From positions 2,480,001 through 2,544,000 of the forward strand of contig NZ_CP039731.1 of assembly GCF_005155025.1 (NCBI RefSeq): a stretch of 64,000 nucleotides of DNA. Direction: 5' to 3'. Below are positions 27,458 through 40,920 of this stretch, in pieces. The stretch is from Aquitalea aquatilis. GTDB lineage: Bacteria; Pseudomonadota; Gammaproteobacteria; Burkholderiales; Chromobacteriaceae. The position numbers and the translations under genes are program-made. Position 1 is the stretch's first letter; each line of letters begins with the position of its first letter. Below the pieces are notes generated by a model. It made no database searches. It saw only the letters and a list, made by a program, of their open reading frames with translations, and was not told where the DNA came from.

Positions 27458-28462
27458 TCAGTTGTTGGGATTAAAGCCGGTTTCTTTGTAGATCGCCTTC
27501 AGCAGGTCCGGGCCGATGCGTTCGGCCATCTTGGCGTGAACCGGCAGCATGGCTTTCTTGAAGGCAGCACGTTCCGCTGCGCTCGGGGTGTAGACCTGGG
27601 TCTTGCCGGAAGCCTTGATGGCGGCCAGCGAGCGGTCGTTTTCCTTCTTGGCGATGTCGTTGGCGTACTTGGAGGCATCGACGATGGCGCCATCCAGCTG
27701 GGTACGTACGTCAGCCGGCAGGCCATCCCAGAATTTCTTGTTGACGATGACGGCATAGCCCAGGAAACCGTGCTGGGTCAGCGTCAGGTTTTTCTGTACT
27801 TCGTAAGCCTTGCTGGTGTACAGGTTGGAGGCTTCCAGTTCGGTGCCGTCCACCACGCCGCTTTGCAGCGCCTGATACACTTCGGAGAAGGCCATGACTT
27901 GCGGCAGTGCGCCTACCGAGCGCATTTCTTCTTCCAGCACCTTGGACGACTGGATACGGATCTTCAGGCCCTTGAGGTCGGCCGGCGACTTGATCGGCTT
28001 GTTGGAAGAGAAGTTCTTGAAGCCGTTGTCCCAGTAAGCCAGGCCCTTGATGCCCTTGCTTTCTAGCTTGCCCAGCAATTGCTTGCCGATGGCACCGTGC
28101 ATCACCTTGTTTACTTCGTCATAGTTGTCGAACACATACGGCAGGTCGAAAACTTCGAATTCCTTCACGCCCAACGGACCAAACTTGGCCAGCGACGGGG
28201 CCAGCATCTGAACCGCGCCCAGTTGCAGGGCTTCCAGTTCTTCCTTGTCCTTGTATAGCTGGCTGTTGGGATAAACCTGAACCTTGACCTTGCCGTGGGT
28301 ACGCTCTTCCGCCAGTTTCTTGAAGTATTCGGCGGCCTTGCCCTTGGGGGTGTCCGGCGATACCACGTGGCTGAACTTGATGACGATTTCGCCAGCGGCC
28401 TGGGCCATGCCGGCTACACCAAAGGAAGCGCCGATCAGCAATGCAGCAATTTTCAGTTTCAT
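27458..28462 (-). CDS. dctP: TRAP transporter C4-dicarboxylate-binding protein DctP
   Basis: 334 residues with a signal peptide cut after AGMAQA. DctP features: IKFSHVVSPDTPKG, FKKLAEERTHGKVKVQVYP, LGAVQMLAPSLAKFGPL, DLKGLKIRIQSS (carboxylate-binding Arg) and GVVDGTELEASNLYTSK. It captures succinate, fumarate or malate in the periplasm and feeds DctQM. First gene of dctPQM; divergent from the kinase at 28615, which likely controls it. Confidence 0.95.
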   Translation of the reverse strand: MKLKIAALLIGASFGVAGMAQAAGEIVIKFSHVVSPDTPKGKAAEYFKKLAEERTHGKVKVQVYPNSQLYKDKEELEALQLGAVQMLAPSLAKFGPLGVKEFEVFDLPYVFDNYDEVNKVMHGAIGKQLLGKLESKGIKGLAYWDNGFKNFSSNKPIKSPADLKGLKIRIQSSKVLEEEMRSVGALPQVMAFSEVYQALQSGVVDGTELEASNLYTSKAYEVQKNLTLTQHGFLGYAVIVNKKFWDGLPADVRTQLDGAIVDASKYANDIAKKENDRSLAAIKASGKTQVYTPSAAERAAFKKAMLPVHAKMAERIGPDLLKAIYKETGFNPNN

Positions 28463-28614
28463 GCGTGTCTCTCCGTTTCTGTTTCCGTTTGCGTTGAATG
28501 TTTTTGCTTTGTATTACAGCCCTTGTCTGTGGGCTGTTAATAGCGTGTAAAGTAGAAGGCGCGCCAACAACATGCCATTGGGGACTTCATCATTGGGGTT
28601 TTCCCGTACCGCTT
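28463..28614. promoter_or_regulatory. Divergent region dctP / DctS-like kinase
   Basis: 152 nt holding the promoters of both genes. The AT-rich part is 28495-28560. I did not find a clear sigma-54 -24/-12 element or regulator site. Confidence 0.35.
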
Positions 28615-30918
28615 ATGCACGTGATCGATCTGCTTGCCCGCCGCCGTTCTCCCCGCCTGTTATGGCTGGGTACCTCGCTGACTCTCATTGCCCTGGTCAT
28701 GGCGCTGGGGGGGCTGTTTTATCTGGTTTACCGCGACTGGGTGGATGAGCAGCACGACAATCTCATCCAGGAAGTGCTATGGCTGGAGCAGTCGATGCGC
28801 CTGCACATGGAGGCGCAGCAGGAGTGGGCCGAGGGCGTGGCGGCGGACATCGCCGGCGGCAAGGTGCCGCCCGAGCGCTTTGTGCCGACAGCGGCATTTT
28901 TCATGCGCGAAAGCCCGGAGGTCCTGCAGGTGCAGCAGTTCGACCAGAACGGCATGCTGCTGCGCGACCAGCACGGGCAGGTTGCTCCCGGCAAGGTATT
29001 GCATGGTGACGAGTTCGACGCAGTGTGGCGGGCCTCGCGCTTGCGCCGTGCTTCCTATGGCCAGCCCTATCGCCGCGCCGATGGCAAGTACCGTTTCGAC
29101 CTGGCCGTGCCCATCATTGCCAATGAGAAATATCTGGGCAGCATCCGGCTGGTGTATCAGTTCGATCAGTTGCTGCACCGGCAGGTGCCATGGTGGATCG
29201 CCTCGAAAAACTACATCAGCTTTGTCGATGTGGGTGGCCGTACCCTGGCCAGCAAGTTCGACCCTTCCGAGCACCCCGGCACCATTTCCCACCAGACCAG
29301 TTTCGACCCGCCAGGCTTTGGCGTGTATCTGCGTGCCGTCAGCTACCGTTCCGGACTGGGGCTGACCCTGCCGGTGCTGACCGGGCTGATCATGCTGCTG
29401 GCAGCGGCCCTGTTGTACTCCATCTGGCGCATCCGCCGTCATATGCGCGAGCGTTCGCGCGCCGAGCATGCACTGGCCACCGAAGTGTCGCTAAGGCAGG
29501 CCATCGAGGACTGCATGAAAAGTGGTCTGGTGGCCATCAGCCTGGAAGGCGAAATATTGCGGGTTAACCGGGCGTTTTGCGAAATGCTGGGTTATGCGCC
29601 CGAGCAATTGGTAGGCCAGCGCCCACCCCATACCTTTTGGCCCAGTGCCGATCACCAGCAAATGCGTGCGGCCATGGAGGCGGTACGCCATGGCATGCAG
29701 CCCGAGCAGGGTTTCGAGCTGCGCTTTCAGTGCCAGAATGGCGAATTTGTCGAAGTGCGGTTGTATGCCACACCGCTGATCGAGCGCGATGGCAGCCATC
29801 GCGGCTGGATTGCCGCCTTGTTCGACATTACCGAGCGCAAACGGCAGCGGCTGGCGCTGAATGCCTCGCACCAGCGTTTCCTGACCGTGCTTAACGGCAT
29901 GCAGGCCGGTGTCTGCGTGGTGAGCCAGCACAGCGGACAGCTGCTGTATGGCAATCCCACTTTTTCCTATTTATGGCTGGCTGATGAACCGGATGCGCCG
30001 TGCTGCCTGTTGTTGCCCGGCTTGCGGGAAGAGCCGGAACAGGATGATCTGGCCAGCGAGTTCACCCTGCAAAACGGTGTGCAGTGGTTCCAGATGCACC
30101 GTCGCCGGCTGGAGTGGGTCAGTGGCGAGCCGGCCTGGCTGGTGATTCTGAGTGATGTCACCGAAGAGCGGGAGCGGGAAGGGCGGGCGCAGGCGCAGCA
30201 GGAGCGCTTCCAGACCACCTCGCGCCTGATCGCCATGGGCGAGATGGCTTCCAGTCTGGCGCACGAGCTGAATCAGCCGCTTACCGCCATCAGCACCTAC
30301 TCGGCTGGTCTGGCGCGACGCCTGCCGGAGCGGCTGGAGCTGCCCTCCGGTGTGCGCGAAGCGGTGGCGGCCATCAGCCAGCAGGCACAACGCGCCGGGC
30401 AGATCATCAAGAGCATCCGCGCCTTTGTCAAAAAGCACGAACCACAGCTGGAGAATGTCGATCCCTCACGCGTGGTGGCGCGGGCGGCAGGGCTGGCCGA
30501 GATGATGGCCTTCAAGGCGGGGGTGCAGCTGGTGATCGAGCAGGACGGGACAGCCTGCCGGCTGGACATGGACCCGGTGCTGATCGAGCAGGTTTTGCTC
30601 AATCTGATGAAGAACGCCATCGAAGCCATGGTGGAGGCGCAAACCCGGCGGCCGCATATCGTGGTGCGCACCACGGTGGGGCCAGCGTTCTGGCGGGTAG
30701 AGGTGGCGGATAACGGGCCTGGCCTCAGCGACAATATCAAGAAAGAGCTGTTTACCCCGTTTTATTCCACCAAGCCGGATGGCATGGGCATAGGCCTGAA
30801 CATCTGTCGTTCGATTGTGGAATTCCACCGCGGCGAATTCAGTGTCAATTCCACCGTGGCTGGCGGCTGCGTATTCTGGTTCACCCTGCCGCTACGTCGC
30901 GGCAATGAGAACACATGA
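28615..30918 (+). CDS. DctS/DctB-like sensor histidine kinase with PAS domains
   Basis: 767 residues from ATG 28615; the longer open frame from 28498 lies in the divergent promoter. Membrane span ~15-38, periplasmic sensor ~39-250, second span ~253-275, PAS (~300-410, VRLYATPLIERDGSHRGWIAALFDITERK), a second degenerate PAS (~420-510), then HisKA with phosphoacceptor H550 (MGEMASSLAHELNQPLTAIS) and HATPase (N-box NLMKNAIEAM, G1 DNGPG, G2 GMGIGL). It very probably senses C4-dicarboxylates for dctPQM. No response regulator is adjacent. Confidence 0.92.
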   Translation: MHVIDLLARRRSPRLLWLGTSLTLIALVMALGGLFYLVYRDWVDEQHDNLIQEVLWLEQSMRLHMEAQQEWAEGVAADIAGGKVPPERFVPTAAFFMRESPEVLQVQQFDQNGMLLRDQHGQVAPGKVLHGDEFDAVWRASRLRRASYGQPYRRADGKYRFDLAVPIIANEKYLGSIRLVYQFDQLLHRQVPWWIASKNYISFVDVGGRTLASKFDPSEHPGTISHQTSFDPPGFGVYLRAVSYRSGLGLTLPVLTGLIMLLAAALLYSIWRIRRHMRERSRAEHALATEVSLRQAIEDCMKSGLVAISLEGEILRVNRAFCEMLGYAPEQLVGQRPPHTFWPSADHQQMRAAMEAVRHGMQPEQGFELRFQCQNGEFVEVRLYATPLIERDGSHRGWIAALFDITERKRQRLALNASHQRFLTVLNGMQAGVCVVSQHSGQLLYGNPTFSYLWLADEPDAPCCLLLPGLREEPEQDDLASEFTLQNGVQWFQMHRRRLEWVSGEPAWLVILSDVTEEREREGRAQAQQERFQTTSRLIAMGEMASSLAHELNQPLTAISTYSAGLARRLPERLELPSGVREAVAAISQQAQRAGQIIKSIRAFVKKHEPQLENVDPSRVVARAAGLAEMMAFKAGVQLVIEQDGTACRLDMDPVLIEQVLLNLMKNAIEAMVEAQTRRPHIVVRTTVGPAFWRVEVADNGPGLSDNIKKELFTPFYSTKPDGMGIGLNICRSIVEFHRGEFSVNSTVAGGCVFWFTLPLRRGNENT

Positions 30919-31054
30919 GTCGTGAGCTTGCGCTTTTTTAAAAAGGTAGAGGCAAGGGCGCAGCATGGTGATAGTGGCTGCTGCTGAACGGCTAGTCGAT
31001 GTGCCACGGCCGGTCTGCGCCTGTCACGTCGCGGCGATTCCGCCATGACATCAT

Positions 31055-31080
31055 GAAAAACGGCGCCCGAAGGCGCCGTT
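31055..31080 (-). terminator. Intrinsic terminator of nadB
   Basis: Arms AACGGCGCC (31059-31067) and GGCGCCGTT (31072-31080) with a CGAA tetraloop; minus strand continues TTTTT. It may also serve the kinase gene on the + strand. Confidence 0.85.
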
Positions 31081-31094
31081 GTGAGACAGGCAGT

Positions 31095-32675
31095 CTAGTG
31101 TTGACTGGGCTGCAAGATGGTTTCCTGCGTTTCTTCCAGCATGTCCGGATAGTCGCGGCTGTAATGCAGGCCACGGCTCTCCTTGCGTAGCAGTGCCGAA
31201 CGCACGATCAGCTCGGCAGTCTGTACCAGATTGCGCAGCTCGATCAGATCGTTGGTGACATGGAAGTTGCTGTAGTAGTCGTTGATCTCTTCCGACAGCA
31301 GACGAATCCGGCTCAGTGCCCGCATCAGCCGCTTGTTGGTACGCACGATGCCGACATAGTCCCACATGGCGCGGCGCAGCTCGTCCCAGTTATGCGAGAT
31401 CACCACCTCCTCGTCGTTGTCCGTCACCTGGCTGTCATCCCAGTCCGGGATTGGCGGCAGGGTGATGTCCGGTGCGGCCAGAATGTCCTCGGCGGCTGCC
31501 TTGCCGATGACCAGACACTCCAGCAGCGAGTTGCTGGCCAGCCGGTTGGCTCCGTGCAGGCCAGTACACGCTACCTCACCTACGGCATACAGCGCGTCTA
31601 CATCGGTATGGCCGGTCAGGTCAGTCACCAGGCCGCCGCAGGTAAAGTGCACGGCCGGCACCACCGGAATCGGCTCCTGGGTAATATCAATGCCCAGCTC
31701 AAGGCAGTGGGCGTAGATATTGGGGAAGTGCTCCTTGATGAAATTGGCCGGCTTGTAGGAAATGTCCAGATACACACAATCCAGGCCATGCTTCTTCATC
31801 TCGAAGTCGATGGCGCGCGCTACTACGTCACGCGGTGCCAGCTCGGCACGCGGATCGTGATCCGGCATGAAGCGGGTGCCATCCGGCAATTTCAGAATGC
31901 CCCCCTCGCCACGTACCGCTTCCGAAATCAGGAAAGACTTAGTGTGCGGGTGGTACAGGCAAGTGGGGTGGAACTGGATGAACTCCATATTGCCCACCCG
32001 GCAGCCCGCGCGCCAGCCCATGGCAATACCATCGCCAGTCGCCGTATCCGGGTTGGTGGTATATAGATAGACCTTGCCGGCCCCGCCGGAAGCCAGCATG
32101 GTGTGCTTGGCGGCAATGGTGACAATCTGGTCCAGCGTCTTGTCCAGCGCATACACCCCATAGCAGCGCTTGCCTTCCAGCCCCAGTTTGCGCGAAGTGA
32201 TCAGATCGATGGCAATGAAGTCTTCCAGAACCGTGATATTCGGATGTGCCTTGATCTTCTGCCCCAGGGTAGAGGTCACGGCAGCACCAGTGGCATCGGC
32301 AGCGTGGATGATGCGGCGATGGCTGTGGCCACCCTCGCGCGTCAGGTGATAGCCGGTCTTGTGGGTATCATCACGGGTAAACGGCACGCCCAGGGCAATC
32401 AGCCAGTCAATTGCCTCCTTGGAATGCTCCACGATAAAACGCGTCGCCTCTTCATTACATAGCCCGGCACCGGCAATCAGCGTATCGCGGATATGCTCTT
32501 CAACCGAATCCTCGGTATCCAGCACGGCGGCGATACCACCCTGGGCATAAGTCGAGCTGCCTTCCAGCAGATCGCGCTTGGTAATCAGGCCAACTTTGCG
32601 AGTAGCAGCCAGATGCAGGGCCAGCGTCATGCCGGCCAGACCACTACCGATAATCAGAACATCAAACTTGAGCAT
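31095..32675 (-). CDS. nadB: L-aspartate oxidase
   Basis: 526 residues. FAD-binding GSGLAGM at 11-17, [14 protein letters not shown], the succinate dehydrogenase/fumarate reductase-type active-site region ([20 protein letters not shown]) and [15 protein letters not shown]. It oxidises aspartate to iminoaspartate, first step of NAD synthesis. Full length. No nadA or nadC is in the window. Single gene with its own terminator. Confidence 0.96.
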   Translation of the reverse strand: MLKFDVLIIGSGLAGMTLALHLAATRKVGLITKRDLLEGSSTYAQGGIAAVLDTEDSVEEHIRDTLIAGAGLCNEEATRFIVEHSKEAIDWLIALGVPFTRDDTHKTGYHLTREGGHSHRRIIHAADATGAAVTSTLGQKIKAHPNITVLEDFIAIDLITSRKLGLEGKRCYGVYALDKTLDQIVTIAAKHTMLASGGAGKVYLYTTNPDTATGDGIAMGWRAGCRVGNMEFIQFHPTCLYHPHTKSFLISEAVRGEGGILKLPDGTRFMPDHDPRAELAPRDVVARAIDFEMKKHGLDCVYLDISYKPANFIKEHFPNIYAHCLELGIDITQEPIPVVPAVHFTCGGLVTDLTGHTDVDALYAVGEVACTGLHGANRLASNSLLECLVIGKAAAEDILAAPDITLPPIPDWDDSQVTDNDEEVVISHNWDELRRAMWDYVGIVRTNKRLMRALSRIRLLSEEINDYYSNFHVTNDLIELRNLVQTAELIVRSALLRKESRGLHYSRDYPDMLEETQETILQPSQH

Positions 32676-33027
32676 GGCAGATGCCGCCGTCAGGGCGGTG
32701 TAGGGCAGTTTGCAGAAGGCTCAAGATTAGCAGAACAGCCGTCGGGCGGCATCAGCGTTGTCTATCTATATAGGCAAGCCTCTCAATCCGGCATTGGGTT
32801 CTGCTCAATCACCCGGTCATCAGATAGCCAATCCGGCGGGTTGGACACTTATTTGGATATCAACAAGGCGCTGTGGGTGCTTGATTCGGGTCGATATGAG
32901 GCAGCGGGGATGGAGGTGTCACTGCACCGCAATAAAACCCCTTTGGCATAGTTGTTTGTCCATCAGTGACTTAGCCCGATGAGAGTCGATGTTTGGCCAG
33001 AATCTGCACTTTTCTTCGCACAAAGTG

Positions 33028-33056
33028 TTGACGAGGACAGGGTGCGGCGGTATAGT
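33028..33056 (+). promoter_or_regulatory. rRNA operon promoter
   Basis: TTGACG (33028-33033), 17-bp spacer, TATAGT (33051-33056); start expected near 33063. Confidence 0.85.
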
Positions 33057-33109
33057 TCGCCTCCTCAGCAGACAACGCAGCGACGGAAACGAAACGCAGC
33101 GACCTGCAC

Positions 33110-33120
33110 CGCTCTTTAAA
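33110..33120 (+). promoter_or_regulatory. rrn antitermination boxA
   Basis: CGCTCTTTAAA matches the boxA core (TGCTCTTTAA) bound by NusB-NusE in the rrn leader. Confidence 0.8.
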
Positions 33121-33126
33121 AAACAG

Positions 33127-33154
33127 AATAACCGATAGGTGTGAGTACTTGGCG
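33127..33154 (+). other. 16S precursor processing stem, 5' strand
   Basis: This stretch is nearly complementary to 34788-34816 downstream of 16S (AATAACCGATAGG against CCTATCGGTTATT, then further pairs). Together they form the long stem cut by RNase III. Confidence 0.8.
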
Positions 33155-33237
33155 AAAGCCAAATACTTGCACTGCAAGAAGAAGAAGTACTTGTTTATTT
33201 CTTTGATCTTGCGTGCCAGAAAATTTGCTATGAGATT

Positions 33238-34776
<1,539 letters not shown>

Positions 34777-34787
34777 GAGAAGGCGAT

Positions 34788-34816
34788 CGTCAAGTATTCA
34801 CAACCTATCGGTTATT
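34788..34816 (+). other. 16S precursor processing stem, 3' strand
   Basis: Complement of the leader strand at 33127-33154; see that entry. Confidence 0.8.
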
Positions 34817-34837
34817 CGTGATTTAAGGGTAGTAACT

Positions 34838-34914
34838 GGGTTTGTAGCTCAGCTGGTTAGAGCACTGTGTTGATAACGCAGGGGTCGTAGGTTCGAGTCC
34901 TACCAGACCCACCA
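34838..34914 (+). tRNA. ileT: tRNA-Ile (GAT)
   Basis: 77 nt including encoded CCA. Acceptor GGGTTTG pairs with CAGACCC; anticodon GAT at 34872-34874; TTCGAGTCC T-arm. Standard rrn spacer tRNA. Confidence 0.97.
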
Positions 34915-34918
34915 GTTT

Positions 34919-34994
34919 GGGGGATTAGCTCAGTTGGGAGAGCACCTGCTTTGCAAGCAGGGGGTCGTCGGTTCGATCCCGTCATCCTCCACCA
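34919..34994 (+). tRNA. alaT: tRNA-Ala (TGC)
   Basis: 76 nt including CCA. Acceptor GGGGGAT pairs with ATCCTCC (one G-U); anticodon TGC at 34952-34954. Only 4 nt separate it from tRNA-Ile. Confidence 0.97.
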
Positions 34995-35270
34995 TTCTTA
35001 CAGTGCAAACAAAAGCGCACACAACCTGTCAGGGTTGCGTGAATTTCTGTTTGCGTTGTTTTTACAATGCCCGATCTTTAACAAACTGAAGAAGCCGAAT
35101 TAATTAGACGGCGAGATGAAATACATGGAGTTAATTCTGCATGTAGGACAAATCGTCATCTTGGGAATTTGATTGTATCTAGTGTCATGTCGCCATATCA
35201 AAAGGGGCGGTGTGGCACGTCGCACAAACACATTCTGTCGGATTGGTAATTTAGGTTACTGAAATGATAG
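34995..35270 (+). other. Spacer tRNA-Ala to 23S
   Basis: 276 nt of transcribed spacer. It has no third tRNA. A second boxA-like GATCTTTAAC lies near 35074, and ACTGAAATGATAGG just before 23S pairs with CCTATCATTTGAGT after it (38160-38174), forming the 23S processing stem. Confidence 0.75.
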
Positions 35271-38162
<2,892 letters not shown>

Positions 38163-38307
38163 ATCATTTGAGTGGCTTGGGAGACCAAGACCGAATGGAT
38201 AGTGAGTGTGCGACGCGATCAAAGATCCAAGAGTAAGATATCTAATTAATTCAGTGTTCCAGACGGAGTCTGGGGTACAAAGCTTCTTCGAGTTTGTTGA
38301 CAGTTTA

Positions 38308-38425
38308 TGTCTGGTGGCCATAGCGAGGTGGTCCCACGCCTTCCCATCCCGAACAGGACCGTGAAACGCCTTAGCGCCGATGATAGTGTGGCATTCGCCA
38401 TGTGAAAGTAGGACACCGCCAGACT
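38308..38425 (+). rRNA. rrf: 5S ribosomal RNA
   Basis: TGTCTGGTGGCC at the 5' end pairs with the CCGCCAGAC 3' end; GTGAAACGCCTTAGCGCCGA and TAGTGTGG core elements are present. About 118 nt. The 23S-5S spacer (38163-38307) has no tRNA. Confidence 0.96.
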
Positions 38426-38435
38426 CCCCATACAC

Positions 38436-38515
38436 AAGCCCAGCTCAACAGAGCTGGGCTTTGTGCGTTTGGGCCTGGCCTGAGTGCCCACAAGCCGCCC
38501 AAGGGCGGCTTTGTT
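38436..38515 (+). terminator. Tandem terminator hairpins of the rrn operon
   Basis: First hairpin AAGCCCAGCTC (38436-38446) / GAGCTGGGCTT (38451-38461); second AAGCCGCC (38492-38499) / GGCGGCTT (38504-38511). Both have short T-rich tails. A G10 run follows at 38521-38530. Confidence 0.8.
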
Positions 38516-38520
38516 GTGTC

Positions 38521-38580
38521 GGGGGGGGGGCAGGCTAAGCAGTACTACTTCTGTAACAGATGGCGTGGTGACGTTACAAT
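38521..38580 (+). promoter_or_regulatory. G10 tract and possible promoter of the second kinase gene
   Basis: Ten G in a row (38521-38530), then TACAAT at 38575-38580 as a candidate -10 with a poor -35 (TGTAAC, 38552-38557). The tract lies 44 nt upstream of the -10 and could change length by slippage. Confidence 0.4.
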
Positions 38581-38646
38581 ACGCAATCTTTGCTATCTTG
38601 GCCGCCAGCTGGCGGCGTTTCCTGCTGCTAGCCCAGAAAGACTCCC

Positions 38647-40851
38647 TTGGCCGAATTCCTGCGTAAACGATTGCACCTGTTTGTTCTATTGTGGCTGGGT
38701 GTGGCGCTCATGGTCGGGATTCAGTGGGCCATGTCCGAATATCAGCGCATACAGGAAGATTTTGATCGCAGCGCCAGGCTGGCACATGGGGTGGTTGCAC
38801 GCAAGCTGGATCAGAATGAATCAGTTCTTGCCGCTCTGGATGCCCTGCTGATGACGCGGCAGAAATTTGACATGCCTGTTCTCAAGGCCTTTTCACATCA
38901 GATTCTTTCGCATTACTCCCAGCTGTATACCGTGGAATTTTTCCAGAATGTGACCCGGGATAACCGGCAAGCATTTCTGGATGAGATGCAGCAGCGTTTC
39001 GGCAAAACCTTTTTTATCCGTGATTTCGATATTGTGGGGCGTCGTAGCTGGGTGCCGGCGCCGGTGCGCGACCAGCATCTGGTCGTAACCATGATAGAGC
39101 CGGACATCCCGGCAGCCAGTTCGGTATATGGCTATGATGTGCTGCACGAGCCGCGCTTTGCGGCGGACATGCTCAAGGCGATGCAGAGTGGTCACAAGCT
39201 GGCATCGGCACCGTTTGATCTCTATGAGGGTGGGCGGGTTTACCTGCTGATGCAGCCGGTATTCCTGGGGGCGAATGGGACTGTTGGCGTCGCTGGTCGT
39301 GGTCAACTGGTCGGTGTGGTTGCGCTGGTGGTGTATTGTGAAAAATTGCTGAACATCTCGCCGGCTGAAGGTGTGCCGGCTGAGCTGGATTTGTCGATTC
39401 TGACTACGGACAGCAGCCGTGCCATTTTCAATGCCCATGGCAAGCATGCCGATGCCGGTCGTTGGTTGCCTACCTTGTCACGCCTGGAGCTGAGCCTACC
39501 GCTGGTGAGCGAGTCACAGCCTTTTGTGCTGCGGGTTGGCAAGGATGTATTGCTGAGTGATTTCAAGCTTGGTGGCTTACTGCTGCGTGAAGGGCTGATT
39601 TTGTCGCTGGTGATTTCGCTGTGGCTGATCTACAGCCAGCGGCAGGCGATGAAGAGGGCGCAAAGCCAGGCGGATGAGGCCATTTTCCTGCAGAGTGAGC
39701 GCGCAGCGGTAACCCTGAACGCAGTACACGATGGCGTGATCACCCTGGATCCGCAGCAAAACATCGAGATGGCCAATCCGATGGCACTGACCCTGTTGGG
39801 CATGAGCCGGGAGGAGGTGATAGGCCAGCCTTTCCTGAACGTATTCCGCTTGATTGGCGAGCTGTCTGCCGAGTTGGCAGAAGATCCGGTGAGCGAGTGC
39901 TATCGTGCCGCCCATACCGTGGAGTTGCCGGAGCGCATGCAGCTGGCAACCGCCAAAGGACATGTGCGGCTGGTGGAGGGGGCGATTGCGCCGCTGTTTT
40001 CGCGTAATGGCAATCTGACCGGCGTGGTGTGCGCGCTGCGTGATATGGGGCCGGTACGGCAACGTGCCGCTGAGGCGCTGGAGGCCAGCGAGCTGCGGGT
40101 GAAGGAACACCTGGAAAAGCTGTCGCATGTGGCGCGCCTGCATACTATGGGTGAAATGGCTTCCGGCATTGCACATGAAGTGAATCAGCCACTGACCGCC
40201 ATTTCCAATTACTGCCAGGCCTCCTTGCAGCTGCTGGAGTTTGGTGAAGACAGCCGTCCGCAAGTGGAGTCTGCGCTCAGGCTGGCGGTGGCGCAGGCAG
40301 ATCGTGCCGGGGAGATCATCAAACGTTTGCGGGCGCTGGTCAGCAAGCGGGCGATGGAAATACGGCTGATCGACCTCAACCAGGTGGTGGGAAACTGCAT
40401 GTTCCTCGCCGAGTACGACCTGAAGGAGCGTGGCATCGAGATGGTGCAGTTGTTGTCGGTCTATCCGATGGCGGTGATGGCCGATAGCATCCAGATGGAG
40501 CAGGTGGTGCTGAACCTGCTGTCCAATGCCATGGATGCGCTACGCGACGAACCGGTGATGAAGCGCCACATCATCATTCATACCCGGCGCGAGGGTAAAA
40601 AGGCCATTCTGGAGGTGCGTGATACCGGGCGTGGCATCTCGCCGGAGTCGCTGGAGGTGCTGTTCCATCCCTTCTTCTCGACCAAGCAGAACGGCATGGG
40701 GCTGGGCTTGTCGATTTGCCAGACCATTGTCGAGCAATATGGCGGGCTGATCTGCGCTGAAAACATTCCGGCCAGCGGTGCCTGCTTCCGTATCGAATTG
40801 CCGCTGTCTCAGACGGTGACCGCGCCGGTGCAGGAGCCGTCCACCAGTTAG
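38647..40851 (+). CDS. DctS-like sensor histidine kinase (CHASE-like, PAS)
   Basis: 734 residues from a TTG start; the next ATG would cut into the first membrane span, so TTG is likely. Span ~9-27, periplasmic CHASE-like domain (~40-300, LYTVEFFQNVTRDNRQAFL, FLGANGTVGVAGRGQLVGVVALV), span ~308-330, PAS ~345-455, HisKA with H510 (MGEMASGIAHEVNQPLTAIS), HATPase (NLLSNAMDAL, DTGRG, GMGLGLS). It resembles the kinase at 28615 in the catalytic half but not in the sensor. No response regulator follows; a terminator does. Ligand unknown. Confidence 0.9.
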   Translation: MAEFLRKRLHLFVLLWLGVALMVGIQWAMSEYQRIQEDFDRSARLAHGVVARKLDQNESVLAALDALLMTRQKFDMPVLKAFSHQILSHYSQLYTVEFFQNVTRDNRQAFLDEMQQRFGKTFFIRDFDIVGRRSWVPAPVRDQHLVVTMIEPDIPAASSVYGYDVLHEPRFAADMLKAMQSGHKLASAPFDLYEGGRVYLLMQPVFLGANGTVGVAGRGQLVGVVALVVYCEKLLNISPAEGVPAELDLSILTTDSSRAIFNAHGKHADAGRWLPTLSRLELSLPLVSESQPFVLRVGKDVLLSDFKLGGLLLREGLILSLVISLWLIYSQRQAMKRAQSQADEAIFLQSERAAVTLNAVHDGVITLDPQQNIEMANPMALTLLGMSREEVIGQPFLNVFRLIGELSAELAEDPVSECYRAAHTVELPERMQLATAKGHVRLVEGAIAPLFSRNGNLTGVVCALRDMGPVRQRAAEALEASELRVKEHLEKLSHVARLHTMGEMASGIAHEVNQPLTAISNYCQASLQLLEFGEDSRPQVESALRLAVAQADRAGEIIKRLRALVSKRAMEIRLIDLNQVVGNCMFLAEYDLKERGIEMVQLLSVYPMAVMADSIQMEQVVLNLLSNAMDALRDEPVMKRHIIIHTRREGKKAILEVRDTGRGISPESLEVLFHPFFSTKQNGMGLGLSICQTIVEQYGGLICAENIPASGACFRIELPLSQTVTAPVQEPSTS

Positions 40852-40874
40852 CCGGGCAATCAGACAGATAGACA

Positions 40875-40897
40875 AAGAGCCGCATGATGCGGCTCTT
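40875..40897 (+). terminator. Bidirectional hairpin between kinase and argR
   Basis: Arms AAGAGCCGCA (40875-40884) and TGCGGCTCTT (40888-40897), TGA loop, between convergent genes. Confidence 0.75.
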
Positions 40898-40920
40898 GTC
40901 GTTTGTAATCAGGCTGGATT

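Larger units (their letters stand above)
32676..33237. promoter_or_regulatory. rRNA operon upstream and leader region
   Basis: 562 nt without a protein gene. The left part (32676-33027) is probably the UP/activator region of the rrn promoter and the nadB promoter; nothing specific was recognised there. The transcribed leader (about 33063-33237) has AACGCAGCGAC twice (33074-33084, 33093-33103), boxA and the 16S processing strand. Confidence 0.7.
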
